Positions 7,885 through 14,667 of a stretch of 20,178 nucleotides of DNA are shown here, piece after piece. The translations under genes were made by a program, and so were the position numbers. This stretch comes from Herpetosiphonaceae bacterium (lineage in GTDB: Bacteria > Chloroflexota > Chloroflexia > Chloroflexales > Kallotenuaceae), in assembly GCA_030147335.1 (NCBI GenBank), contig JASKZZ010000184.1, positions 1 through 20,178 of the forward strand, written 5' to 3'. Each line of letters begins with the position of its first letter. Position 1 is the stretch's first letter. Below the pieces are notes generated by a model. It had not been told where the DNA came from, made no database searches, and saw only the letters and a program-made list of their open reading frames with translations.

Positions 7885-8577
7885 CTACGCCCGTTCGCCT
7901 TGTTGATTCACTTTGATCCAACCCCGTCGCATCGCAAAAACGACAGCCTGGGTACGGTCGTTGACGGCAAGCTTGCGCAAAATCGAGGAAATATGGTTCT
8001 TTACAGTTTGGTTACTGATGTTAAGCTTGACCGCAATCTCTTTGTTGGTACGGCCCGAAGCGACTAGCTCCAACACCTCGATCTCGCGCGGCGACAGCGG
8101 CGAGTAGATATTATCACCATTCTCGTCTGCGCTCAGCACACGGAACTCTTGCAGCACCGACGCCGCGATTTCGGGCATCGACAGCACAAGATCGTTGATT
8201 GGATAATCGCCACGCCGCACATTTTGCAGCACCTTCAACAGTTCATCCCACGGTACGTTATGCGGAATAAACGCAGCTACACCTGCACGTAACGCCTTGA
8301 TCATCAGCTTTTCGTCTTGCTCAACACTCAGCAGCACGATGCCGATGTTTGGATGGCTACGCTTAATTGCCCGCGCTACTTCCAGCCCGTTTACACCCGG
8401 CAGATTAATTTCGATCAAGACAATATCCGGATCTGTATAATCTACGAGCTGAATCGCCTGTTGGCCATTACCAGCCTCGCCGGTTATGCGGAACTCTGGA
8501 TGCCCTGACAGGTGGTACCGCAACCCTTGACGAAATAGTGGATGGGCGTGCACAAGAACGACGCCGGATTTGCTCAC
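7885..8577 (-). CDS. NarL/FixJ-family regulator with degenerate (non-phosphorylatable) receiver domain
   Basis: DNA-binding regulator of 230 residues. The GTG at 8577 has GGTAGGAG six bases before it; the longer frame to a TTG at 8640 lacks a ribosome site. The receiver spans about 5-122 and the LuxR-type helix-turn-helix about 160-225 (LSPREIEVLELVASGRTNKEIA, then QTVKNHISSILRKL), which is canonical. In the receiver, the acidic pair is H10-A11 (VLVHAHPLF instead of VDDHP), the phosphoacceptor Asp is Glu56 (LIEINLPGVNGLE), Ser84 is kept, and the conserved Lys is His106 (FIPHN). Loss of all three charged catalytic positions indicates phosphorylation-independent control, and Glu56 could mimic a phosphorylated state (known for atypical receivers; inference here). 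No histidine kinase is adjacent. First gene of a three-gene unit with a lipoprotein and a small membrane protein. Confidence 0.93.
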   Translation of the reverse strand: MSKSGVVLVHAHPLFRQGLRYHLSGHPEFRITGEAGNGQQAIQLVDYTDPDIVLIEINLPGVNGLEVARAIKRSHPNIGIVLLSVEQDEKLMIKALRAGVAAFIPHNVPWDELLKVLQNVRRGDYPINDLVLSMPEIAASVLQEFRVLSADENGDNIYSPLSPREIEVLELVASGRTNKEIAVKLNISNQTVKNHISSILRKLAVNDRTQAVVFAMRRGWIKVNQQGERA

Positions 8578-8903
8578 CGCACTCCTACCTTTCCACCCTG
8601 CAACAAATGCAGTTTGAAGCAAACTAAAATTGCACAACAACTAGCTACACTATACGATACCTACACAAGATAATTTTAAATATAGAAAGATGTAGTAGCG
8701 TTGTTCGGAAAACTGTCGCATTATACGGCAACCAATGATTTCCCCGCAACCCGTTGAAAAGTAACTCCGCAGCAGACGTAGCATGCATCACTAGCTTGAT
8801 CCGTTGAATCACTGCTATGCATCGCCTAATCTTGGACCGCCCAACCAGTTCTCACCCTTGATATGCTACCATACGGCATACCTGTTCTACGGAGGATTTT
8901 ACT
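8578..8903. other. Divergent promoter region between the NarL-type regulator and purB
   Basis: About 330 bases with no supportable gene. The part next to the regulator (8641-8690) is AT-rich, with several TATA-like hexamers on the minus strand (for example TATAGT), but no convincing paired -35, so I place no exact promoter. The purB side has an extended -10 (listed separately). No strong inverted repeat stands out. Confidence 0.6.
8859..8867 (+). promoter_or_regulatory. Extended -10 promoter for purB
   Basis: TGATATGCT matches the TGnTATnnT extended -10 pattern. A TTGGAC lies upstream, but at too long a spacing to be a partner. The predicted start near 8874 gives a 5' leader of about 30 bases containing the GGAGG ribosome site at 8891-8895. 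Confidence 0.45.
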
Positions 8904-10268
8904 GTGCTTGCACATCTCGACGCGCTATCACCATTGGATGGGCGCTATGCTGAAGATACTGCGCTACTTCGCGGATACCTTACCGAAGCGGCATTGTATC
9001 GTGCCCGTGTCCAGGTTGAGGTTGAATATCTATTATTTCTAGCTCGTTCGCCACGTATTCCATTTGTCGCGCCACTTGATCCAGCGCAACAAGCGTCGCT
9101 GCGAGTATTATATCGACAGTTTACGCCTGACGATGCACATGCGATTGCAGCCTGGGATAAGCGCGTCAACCACGACGTAAAAGCTGTCGAATATTGGCTG
9201 CGCGAGCGTCTCGCTGATCTTGGCTTGGGCGCATGGCAGGAAGCTGTTCACTGGGCGTTAACGTCCGAAGATGTGAACAACCTGGCATACGCTCTTTTGG
9301 TACGCGGCGCGCGTGATAAGGTGCTGGTACCTGCAATCCGTGACATTTATATGCATCTGCGTGAGCTAGCTATCGCCTTTGCCGAAATCCCAATGCTGTC
9401 ACGGACTCATGGTCAACCGGCAACACCTACGACCCTGGGCAAAGAGCTTAATGTTTTCGCCCATCGCATTGGGCGCGCCAATGATGTGTTGGGCCATGTG
9501 CTGATAACCGGCAAGCTGAATGGAGCGACCGGAACGTATGCGGCGCATGTTGCCGCATTACCGAACATGGACTGGATCCGTTTTAGCCAGGCGTTTATTA
9601 AGTTTCTTGAGCTTGAGCCAACTTTGCTGACGACCCAAATTGAGCCTCATGATACGCTTGTCGAGCTATGTGATGCGCTGCGCCGTGTCAACACCATTTT
9701 GCTTGACCTCAACATGGATTTGTGGCGCTATATCAGTGACGGTTATTTTAGCCAGCGCCTTCAGCCCAACGAAGTAGGCTCGTCGACAATGCCACACAAA
9801 GTTAATCCGATCGACTTTGAAAATAGCGAGGGCAATATCCACGTCGCAAACGCGCTGCTCGAAATGCTTGGACGCAAGCTGCCTGTATCCCGCCTTCAGC
9901 GCGATCTTTCAGACAGCACAGTGCTGCGCACACTTGGCACAGCATTTGGACATAGCCTGCTTGCATATCATCGCTCACTGCGTGGCCTGGGCAAGATCGA
10001 GCCTAATGTAGATCGTATCAGCACTGAACTGAGCGCGCATCCGGAAGTGCTGGCCGAGGCAATCCAAACCATCCTGCGCCGTGAAAATTATCCGCAGGCG
10101 TACGAGGCATTGAAACAGCTCACGCGAGGCAACGCGCCAACGTTTGCTGACATTCAACAGTTTATCCAGAAGCTTGAAGTGCCGCCCGAGGTAAAGGCTG
10201 AGTTAGACGCTTTAACACCCGAGCAGTATATTGGCTTGGCTCCAACACTGGCGCGTATGCAACCTTAG
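8904..10268 (+). CDS. purB: Adenylosuccinate lyase
   Basis: Catalyses two fumarate-releasing steps: SAICAR to AICAR in IMP synthesis, and adenylosuccinate to AMP. 454 residues, close to the E. coli enzyme (456), and the N-terminus LSPLDGRYAED and TSEDVNNLA (120-128) are of that subtype. Family hallmarks: HGQPATPTT with H169 (catalytic His region), and the fumarase/aspartase superfamily signature SSTMPHKVNPIDFEN around 293-307, carrying the mobile-loop catalytic Ser. GTG start with GGAGG eight bases before it. Monocistronic: its own extended -10 promoter upstream, and a strong terminator 170 bases after the stop. No truncation or missing key residue noticed. Confidence 0.97.
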   Translation: MLAHLDALSPLDGRYAEDTALLRGYLTEAALYRARVQVEVEYLLFLARSPRIPFVAPLDPAQQASLRVLYRQFTPDDAHAIAAWDKRVNHDVKAVEYWLRERLADLGLGAWQEAVHWALTSEDVNNLAYALLVRGARDKVLVPAIRDIYMHLRELAIAFAEIPMLSRTHGQPATPTTLGKELNVFAHRIGRANDVLGHVLITGKLNGATGTYAAHVAALPNMDWIRFSQAFIKFLELEPTLLTTQIEPHDTLVELCDALRRVNTILLDLNMDLWRYISDGYFSQRLQPNEVGSSTMPHKVNPIDFENSEGNIHVANALLEMLGRKLPVSRLQRDLSDSTVLRTLGTAFGHSLLAYHRSLRGLGKIEPNVDRISTELSAHPEVLAEAIQTILRRENYPQAYEALKQLTRGNAPTFADIQQFIQKLEVPPEVKAELDALTPEQYIGLAPTLARMQP

Positions 10269-10436
10269 ACTATTTGTGCCAACATTTAGGTACTACCGTG
10301 CTTTCGCGCCACCGACCTATGGCAATCAGCACGCTAGCCGATTACTATTCGAGCTACTTCTCGGTCTGATCACGTACAGATCAATGCACTTAGCGCTGAG
10401 AGCCCTCTGCGCGTGAGCTAACCGAGAGCATCTTTT

Positions 10437-10472
10437 GCAAAAACGCCACGACAACAGTCGTGGCGTTTTTGC
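10437..10472. terminator. Bidirectional intrinsic terminator between purB and the flavin reductase
   Basis: A perfect 16-bp inverted repeat with an AACA loop (10453-10456). The stem core CGCCACGAC/GTCGTGGCG is flanked by A5 on the left and T5 on the right, so it reads as a hairpin plus U-tract in both directions. It sits between the convergent ends at 10268 and 10489. Confidence 0.92.
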
Positions 10473-10488
10473 ATGCGTTCCATAAGCG

Positions 10489-10962
10489 CTATTCCATTTG
10501 ACGATAACCGCTACGAAAATACAGCAGCGGCGTTGTTTCCCGCTGCACCTCCGCCGCCACTACCTCACCCACAAAAATGGTATGATCGCCGCCCGGTAAC
10601 TGGCTATAAAGCCGGCACTCGACCGCCGCTAGCGCGTCATTTAGAACCGGCGCGCCGACGACGCCTACATGATAGTCTACTTTGGAAAATTGCTTCCGGT
10701 CGGGAGATGCAAAAAGCCGCGATAAACGCTCGCCGTCTTCGGCTAAAATGTTAACAACAAAAGCACCTGCCTTGCTTAGCACATCATGAGTGGCTGAACG
10801 TCGATCAACACAAATTAGCACAAGCGCAGGCTCAAGTGAAAGCGAAGTAAATGAGCTTACTGTTATGCCGCTGCAAATATCTTCATAGCAAGTCGTAACA
10901 ACCGTTACACCGGACGCAAAATGCCCCATCACCCGTCGAAACTCAAACTGATCTATAGTCAC
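10489..10962 (-). CDS. Flavin reductase family protein (FMN-binding split-barrel)
   Basis: 157 residues from a GTG at 10962, which has GGGAG six bases upstream. The frame stays open a further 75 codons, but that stretch is Cys-rich and unlike the family, and would run into the neighbouring terminator. The protein opens with DQFEFRRVMGHFASGVTVVTT, then SGITVSSFTSLSLEPALVLICVDRRS, the flavin-binding segment of the HpaC/RutF-like Flavin_Reduct family. Near the end, GDHTIFVGEVVAAEV is the conserved His/Gly motif. It likely reduces FMN/FAD with NAD(P)H for a monooxygenase, but no oxygenase gene is next to it, so the partner is unknown. Cytoplasmic. Family assignment strong, physiological role open. 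Confidence 0.92.
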   Translation of the reverse strand: MTIDQFEFRRVMGHFASGVTVVTTCYEDICSGITVSSFTSLSLEPALVLICVDRRSATHDVLSKAGAFVVNILAEDGERLSRLFASPDRKQFSKVDYHVGVVGAPVLNDALAAVECRLYSQLPGGDHTIFVGEVVAAEVQRETTPLLYFRSGYRQME

Positions 10963-11074
10963 TGCGTGCTCCCTTGAAACATCTGTGGATGCACATTGTA
11001 CAAAGTGCCGTTTGCCTGGGCAACTTGCCCATTCGTACAGCATCCACACGGTGCAAGAAAGCAACGCCCCATAG

Positions 11075-11105
11075 CAAAACGACGGAGAACAATGCTCTCC
11101 GTCGT
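11075..11105 (-). terminator. Intrinsic terminator after the 11129-11539 gene
   Basis: A perfect 10-bp stem ACGACGGAGA/TCTCCGTCGT (11079-11088 with 11096-11105) with a 7-base loop. In the minus direction it is followed by TTTTGC. It lies 24 bases after the stop of the 11129 gene and upstream of the flavin reductase, so the latter probably has its own promoter. Confidence 0.8.
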
Positions 11106-11128
11106 CAATCACATCAACACACAGCTTT

Positions 11129-11539
11129 TTACGCGGCATCCGCGAAATCACGCTTTTCTGGAACGATGATCGTGGGAACATGTACAAATAGTAACGCTGT
11201 TTGCCGCGTTAGCTCAATAACCTCGTCAAGTTCAACCAATGGACGTCCATCATACAGTACCAAAAAAATGCCATCCGTAAATGCGCGCCACGACTGGGCA
11301 ATCGCGAGCTGCTCATCAAGTGGTCCAAAACCAATCTGAGCGCCATCGGGCAGCAGCAACGGCAGCGATGTTGTAATCATCCCGCCTGAACGTGCTTTAC
11401 GCAGCTCGGCACGAACTTTATCGGCAATCAAGTCGCGGGTAGTAATAGGACCGCGCTCGAACAAAATATAGCATTGGCCATTCGGTAACGTTGGTTGGCC
11501 AGGTAGTATCGTTGGTACGCGCAATGCAACTGTTGGCAT
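11129..11539 (-). CDS. Conserved-looking hypothetical protein, unknown function
   Basis: 136 residues from an ATG at 11539 preceded by GGGAGG (spacing seven). An ATG nine codons earlier has no ribosome site. I do not recognise the family. Visible features: no signal peptide or membrane helix; an N-terminal beta-like segment (PTVALRVPTI); a basic amphipathic stretch RDLIADKVRAELRKAR near 35-50; a hydrophobic strand FLVLYDGRPLVELDEVIEL near 92-110; and a C-terminal strand LLFVHVPTIIVPEK. It is soluble and probably alpha/beta. Monocistronic by context: a divergent promoter region upstream and a terminator downstream. A small regulatory or adaptor protein is possible, but nothing in the sequence fixes a function. 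Confidence 0.75.
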   Translation of the reverse strand: MPTVALRVPTILPGQPTLPNGQCYILFERGPITTRDLIADKVRAELRKARSGGMITTSLPLLLPDGAQIGFGPLDEQLAIAQSWRAFTDGIFLVLYDGRPLVELDEVIELTRQTALLFVHVPTIIVPEKRDFADAA

Positions 11540-11597
11540 GCGTATTCCTCCCAAATTAGCGTACATACTCGTTATTAATCGTCAGTGTAGCAGCTAC

Positions 11598-11618
11598 TTG
11601 TGACACCTACAGTCACAA
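11598..11618. promoter_or_regulatory. 21-bp palindrome, candidate operator in divergent promoter region
   Basis: A perfect inverted repeat TTGTGAC-N7-GTCACAA, midway between the divergent starts at 11539 and 11663. The half-sites resemble CRP/FNR-family halves, but the spacing is three bases longer than the classic TGTGA-N6-TCACA. Position fits a dimeric regulator acting on both flanking promoters (inference). Confidence 0.45.
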
Positions 11619-11646
11619 CGACTCGTACGTAACACTGAATCGCTGA

Positions 11647-11655
11647 TGGTACAAT
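11647..11655 (+). promoter_or_regulatory. Extended -10 promoter for the methyltransferase gene
   Basis: TGGTACAAT matches the extended -10 consensus TGnTAnAAT. No -35 match is present at 17 bases. The predicted start falls at about 11661-11663, coinciding with an in-frame ATG, which suggests a leaderless or nearly leaderless transcript. Confidence 0.5.
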
Positions 11656-11662
11656 GGCGACC

Positions 11663-12244
11663 ATGACAAGTAGCACAACAAAAAGTTGGTGGTTGTTTCT
11701 TAGGGGCTTTCTTCGTGCTCCACGCTCAGTCGGCTCAATCGCGCCTTCATCGCAGTGGCTGGTACGGGCGATGCTTGACGAAGCGCAAGTTGAAACAGCG
11801 CGGGTAGTCGTCGAGTTTGGGCCAGGAACTGGCGTGTTTACCGATGAAATTGTTCGACGGCTACAACCTGATGCCCGTTTGCTGGTCTTTGAAGTTAACA
11901 CAGCGTTTTACACCGACTTAAGCGCCCGCATACATGACCCTCGGGTTGAGCTTATTCACGGCTCTGCGGCAGAGCTTGAACAGCATATTCAGCGACTTGA
12001 TCTGACCGCGCCGGACTGTATTGTTTCGGGCTTACCATTTACCTCATTGCCGCGCTTTGTAACGCATGAAATCCTTTCCGCAACCTACCAGGCGCTCCGT
12101 CCCGGCGGTGTGTTTGTAACCTACCAATACACACCAGTTTTACGGAAACTCCTGATCAGCCATTTTGACGATACACGCATTACACGTCTTGTTATCCGAA
12201 ATCTGCCGCCTGCTCTTGTATTTGTATGCAGGAAGCGCGTATGA
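11663..12244 (+). CDS. Class I SAM-dependent methyltransferase, phospholipid N-methyltransferase-like
   Basis: 193 residues. Motif I VVVEFGPGTGVFTDEI (SAM-binding loop, 48-63), acidic post-motif VFEVNTAFY, and SGLPFTSLP in the motif IV position. The N-terminal LRAPRSVGSIAPSS preceding motif I is typical of the PmtA-like phospholipid/KsgA-related group and may bind membrane lipid (family knowledge). Likely methylates a lipid or related small molecule at the membrane surface; substrate not proven. Start: ATG at 11654 overlaps the -10 element and lacks a Shine-Dalgarno, so the ATG at 11663, at the predicted transcription start, is preferred. The stop overlaps the ATG of the next gene, indicating co-translation with the GT-C enzyme. 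Confidence 0.82.
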   Translation: MTSSTTKSWWLFLRGFLRAPRSVGSIAPSSQWLVRAMLDEAQVETARVVVEFGPGTGVFTDEIVRRLQPDARLLVFEVNTAFYTDLSARIHDPRVELIHGSAAELEQHIQRLDLTAPDCIVSGLPFTSLPRFVTHEILSATYQALRPGGVFVTYQYTPVLRKLLISHFDDTRITRLVIRNLPPALVFVCRKRV

Positions 12245-13848
12245 CCCAAGCACCGGCAGCGAATCGATCGACTGCATCATCCCTTCGGCTACATGGTTGG
12301 CTGGTTCTTGCTGTCCTGGGAATGCTTGTATTGTTTGCCGTTTTGACATGGTTTTTCTGGTTGCCGTCCTGGATTCAAACACCGCGCACAAGTATCGGCA
12401 CCATCACCAAAAGGCGACTAGACGGAACACTGCTGATTGCGATCAATGGACTGGTTCTGTATGGTTTGTATGCTGTTGGCGCATTGTTCTTATGGCGAAT
12501 GCCGACAACCACTAGCCATCATTTAACGGTGTGGACCGGCGCAATTGCTGCTTGCGCAATCTTGCTTTGGAGCTATCCTGTCACATCCACCGACATCTTC
12601 GACTATTTCTTTCGTTCACGCATGTCGCTCGTGTACGACGCCAATCCGTATATCAATCTACCTAATCAATACAAAAACGACCAATTTTTGCGCTATATTG
12701 GCTGGCCGAACGCGCCGTCTGCTTATGGCCCACTGTGGGAATACTTAAGCGCCCTGCTTATTTGGACTACCGGATCGTCGCTGCTGGCCAGTGTTGTAGG
12801 ATATAAGCTGATTTCAGCTGTAACACATCTCGCATGCGGAGCATTGATTGCAAAGCTGATCGAGGTTCAGCAGCTCAAAACACTCGGCGCCTATCTTTGG
12901 CTACTCAATCCCCTCGTGCTGTGGGAGCTAGTTGCGATCGGGCACAACGACGGCCTCATGGTACTAGCCTTATTGTTGGCGCTGCTTGCAGTACGTTCCA
13001 ATCTTCACTGGCTAGCTATCCTTGTGCTTACCGCTGGCGCGCTCGTTAAGTTTCTACCGGCAATCTTTCTACCACTGGTTGTTCTCGACTGGATGCGACA
13101 CCAATCGACATGGCGCGAACGAACTTTGCGCTGCATTGCGGCATTGATGATCGTTGCGCTGCCAACCATTTTCTTGTACGCGCCGTTTTGGGATCTGCCG
13201 GTAACGTGGAGCCAGCTAGGTCTGCAAGATAAATTTGCTGCAATTTGGAAAGGCCGTAGCACGACACTCCGTAATCTTGCTGTGCGCGAGGGGTTTCTGA
13301 ATGCATCGCCGCTTGCCGTCATCAGCTATATTTTGCAAACGCCGCCCAGCGTATCAACGATTAACAACCTGCTGCGAACATTCGGTCTGCCGCTTGCTGA
13401 TAAAGCCGATGTCAGAAGCGTGATTAGTTCGCTCGGAACAATGCTGCTAGCAGGCGGTCTTTTATGGCAAGCATGGCACGTATGGTTCCGGCGCCGACCA
13501 CTTCAGGCTGCATTTCTTGGCTTGTTGTTCTGGTATGTATTAGGCAGCAGCCAGTGGTTTCAGCCCTGGTATATTGTTTGGATCGTCGCAATTGCCGCTG
13601 TACGGCCAAACAAGCGAGAATGGCAATGGTTGACCGTATGGGCACTTATGGCCCAATCCAGCTATCTGTTGCAATACATCGTGCTGCCAAATTGGAAGTT
13701 GAGCGGCCAAACCCTTGAAGCCCAGGCTCTCTATCTTGTGGTCATCTACGCACTGCCAGCGCTTGTGTGGTTGGGTACATGGTACACGACACGTCGGCAG
13801 CATGGAGACCCCGAGCAACGCCAACCTAATTTCGCTGTTGTCCCATAA
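12241..13848 (+). CDS. GT-C fold polyprenol-phosphate-dependent glycosyltransferase (MptA/B-like mannosyltransferase)
   Basis: 535 residues, about twelve hydrophobic helices. The first large external loop has STDIFDYFFRSRMSL, with D118 in the catalytic Asp position of GT-C enzymes, followed by NPYINLPNQY and YGPLWEYLSALL, the pattern of alpha-1,6-mannosyltransferases MptA/MptB and related DUF2029/GT87 proteins. It likely adds a sugar from a polyprenol-phosphate donor to a lipid or glycan on the outer face of the membrane (family knowledge); donor and acceptor unknown. The ATG at 12241 overlaps the preceding stop (ATGA) and has AGGAAG upstream; an ATG five codons earlier has no ribosome site. 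It forms a two-gene unit with the methyltransferase, suggesting shared work on an envelope lipid. Confidence 0.85.
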   Translation: MTQAPAANRSTASSLRLHGWLVLAVLGMLVLFAVLTWFFWLPSWIQTPRTSIGTITKRRLDGTLLIAINGLVLYGLYAVGALFLWRMPTTTSHHLTVWTGAIAACAILLWSYPVTSTDIFDYFFRSRMSLVYDANPYINLPNQYKNDQFLRYIGWPNAPSAYGPLWEYLSALLIWTTGSSLLASVVGYKLISAVTHLACGALIAKLIEVQQLKTLGAYLWLLNPLVLWELVAIGHNDGLMVLALLLALLAVRSNLHWLAILVLTAGALVKFLPAIFLPLVVLDWMRHQSTWRERTLRCIAALMIVALPTIFLYAPFWDLPVTWSQLGLQDKFAAIWKGRSTTLRNLAVREGFLNASPLAVISYILQTPPSVSTINNLLRTFGLPLADKADVRSVISSLGTMLLAGGLLWQAWHVWFRRRPLQAAFLGLLFWYVLGSSQWFQPWYIVWIVAIAAVRPNKREWQWLTVWALMAQSSYLLQYIVLPNWKLSGQTLEAQALYLVVIYALPALVWLGTWYTTRRQHGDPEQRQPNFAVVP

Positions 13849-13879
13849 AAAACATCGTGCCCAGCGTATTGCTGAGCAC
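13847..13879 (-). terminator. Candidate terminator after the 13906 gene
   Basis: In the minus direction, GTGC-CAGC and GCTG-GCAC arms with one internal mismatch form a hairpin (13857-13879), followed four bases later by six U (13847-13852). It sits 27 bases after the stop of the minus-strand gene, and its U-tract overlaps the stop of the convergent GT-C gene. Short stem, hence moderate confidence. Confidence 0.55.
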
Positions 13880-13905
13880 TTGCGACACGAATAATCTCTG
13901 ATTAG

Positions 13906-14448
13906 CTAGCGACGATTACGCTCGTGCGTGGCGCGCTCCTCGGGATTAATCAGCCTGAAGCTCCCAGCCTCGTTGATATAAATAATCTCTTCGTTCTTGA
14001 CGCTAACCACTAAATCGTCGCTTTGATCACCGTTGACATTTTCTAGCCGCAGCCGTACGGGTGTAAGATGCTCATTCGCGCCAAACAGGTATGGACCTGT
14101 TAGTGTTCGAGTTTGCGAAACATCACCACCAGGAATCTCGAAAACAACAACGCGGCGATTAAGATTCATTGCGACAAACTGCGTCGGCACACCAGCGCCT
14201 TCATTATGACCGACAAAGCCCGCGAGCTGCATGGTACGTGGCCGTCCATAGCGCATATCGTCCATTTTGGTTTGTGCCCAGGTAATCATGCTGTTTGCCA
14301 TCAGTATCAACGCAAATAGTGCCAGCAAGACTGTCAGGAGATACGGAGTGCGTGACGCCTTACGGTAGGCTCGCGCCATTGGTATTGGATGAATGACCTG
14401 ACGACGAAGGCTGCCGGTATTGTGTAGATCGCGACTCGTGACGGCCAT
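13906..14448 (-). CDS. Membrane-anchored protein with FG-GAP/EF-like loop, unknown function
   Basis: 180 residues from an ATG at 14448, with AAGGAG seven bases upstream. The longer frame would start inside the promoter. The N-terminus is basic; one transmembrane helix lies at about 36-56; the rest is extracytoplasmic and beta-rich. Residues 137-148 read NVNGDQSDDLVV, the D/N-x-N-G-D-x-x-x-D calcium-loop pattern of FG-GAP or integrin-type repeats, in a context (LRLENVNGD...DLVVSVKNEEIIYINEAGSFRLI) like one blade of such a repeat. The C-terminus is charged. Family not identified. It is single-gene, with a near-consensus promoter and its own terminator. A surface sensor or structural protein is possible. 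Confidence 0.75.
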   Translation of the reverse strand: MAVTSRDLHNTGSLRRQVIHPIPMARAYRKASRTPYLLTVLLALFALILMANSMITWAQTKMDDMRYGRPRTMQLAGFVGHNEGAGVPTQFVAMNLNRRVVVFEIPGGDVSQTRTLTGPYLFGANEHLTPVRLRLENVNGDQSDDLVVSVKNEEIIYINEAGSFRLINPEERATHERNRR

Positions 14449-14503
14449 GACCAATCTCCTTCCTAGCTGACGGTTTCGCACAAGTGTTCGTTTTGGTGTC
14501 GCC

Positions 14504-14532
14504 AGTATAAAACGAACGATTGTTCTAGTCAA
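14504..14532 (-). promoter_or_regulatory. Sigma70-type promoter of the 13906-14448 gene
   Basis: On the minus strand, -35 TTGACT (14527-14532) and -10 TATACT (14504-14509) are separated by exactly 17 bases. Transcription would begin near 14497, giving a leader of about 48 bases that contains the AAGGAG site. Confidence 0.8.
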
Positions 14533-14667
14533 GTCATGAATCGCGTTACGACCTATACCAGTTTTTAGCCAGTACGGATGTTTCTTATGCTCGTCACAGC
14601 AACCAGGCCGCTGTCGGCATATGCTTTGCTAAGTGGCTATCACAAACATAGCAAAGGGTAGATCGGC

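Noticed and set aside
10963..11187. N-terminal extension of the flavin reductase frame by 75 codons
   Set aside because: The extension crosses the upstream terminator and overlaps the end of another gene; a GTG with a good ribosome site sits exactly at the family's usual N-terminus.
11598..11618. Classical CRP/FNR binding site
   Set aside because: Half-sites TGTGA/TCACA are present but separated by nine bases instead of six, so I report it only as an unassigned palindrome.
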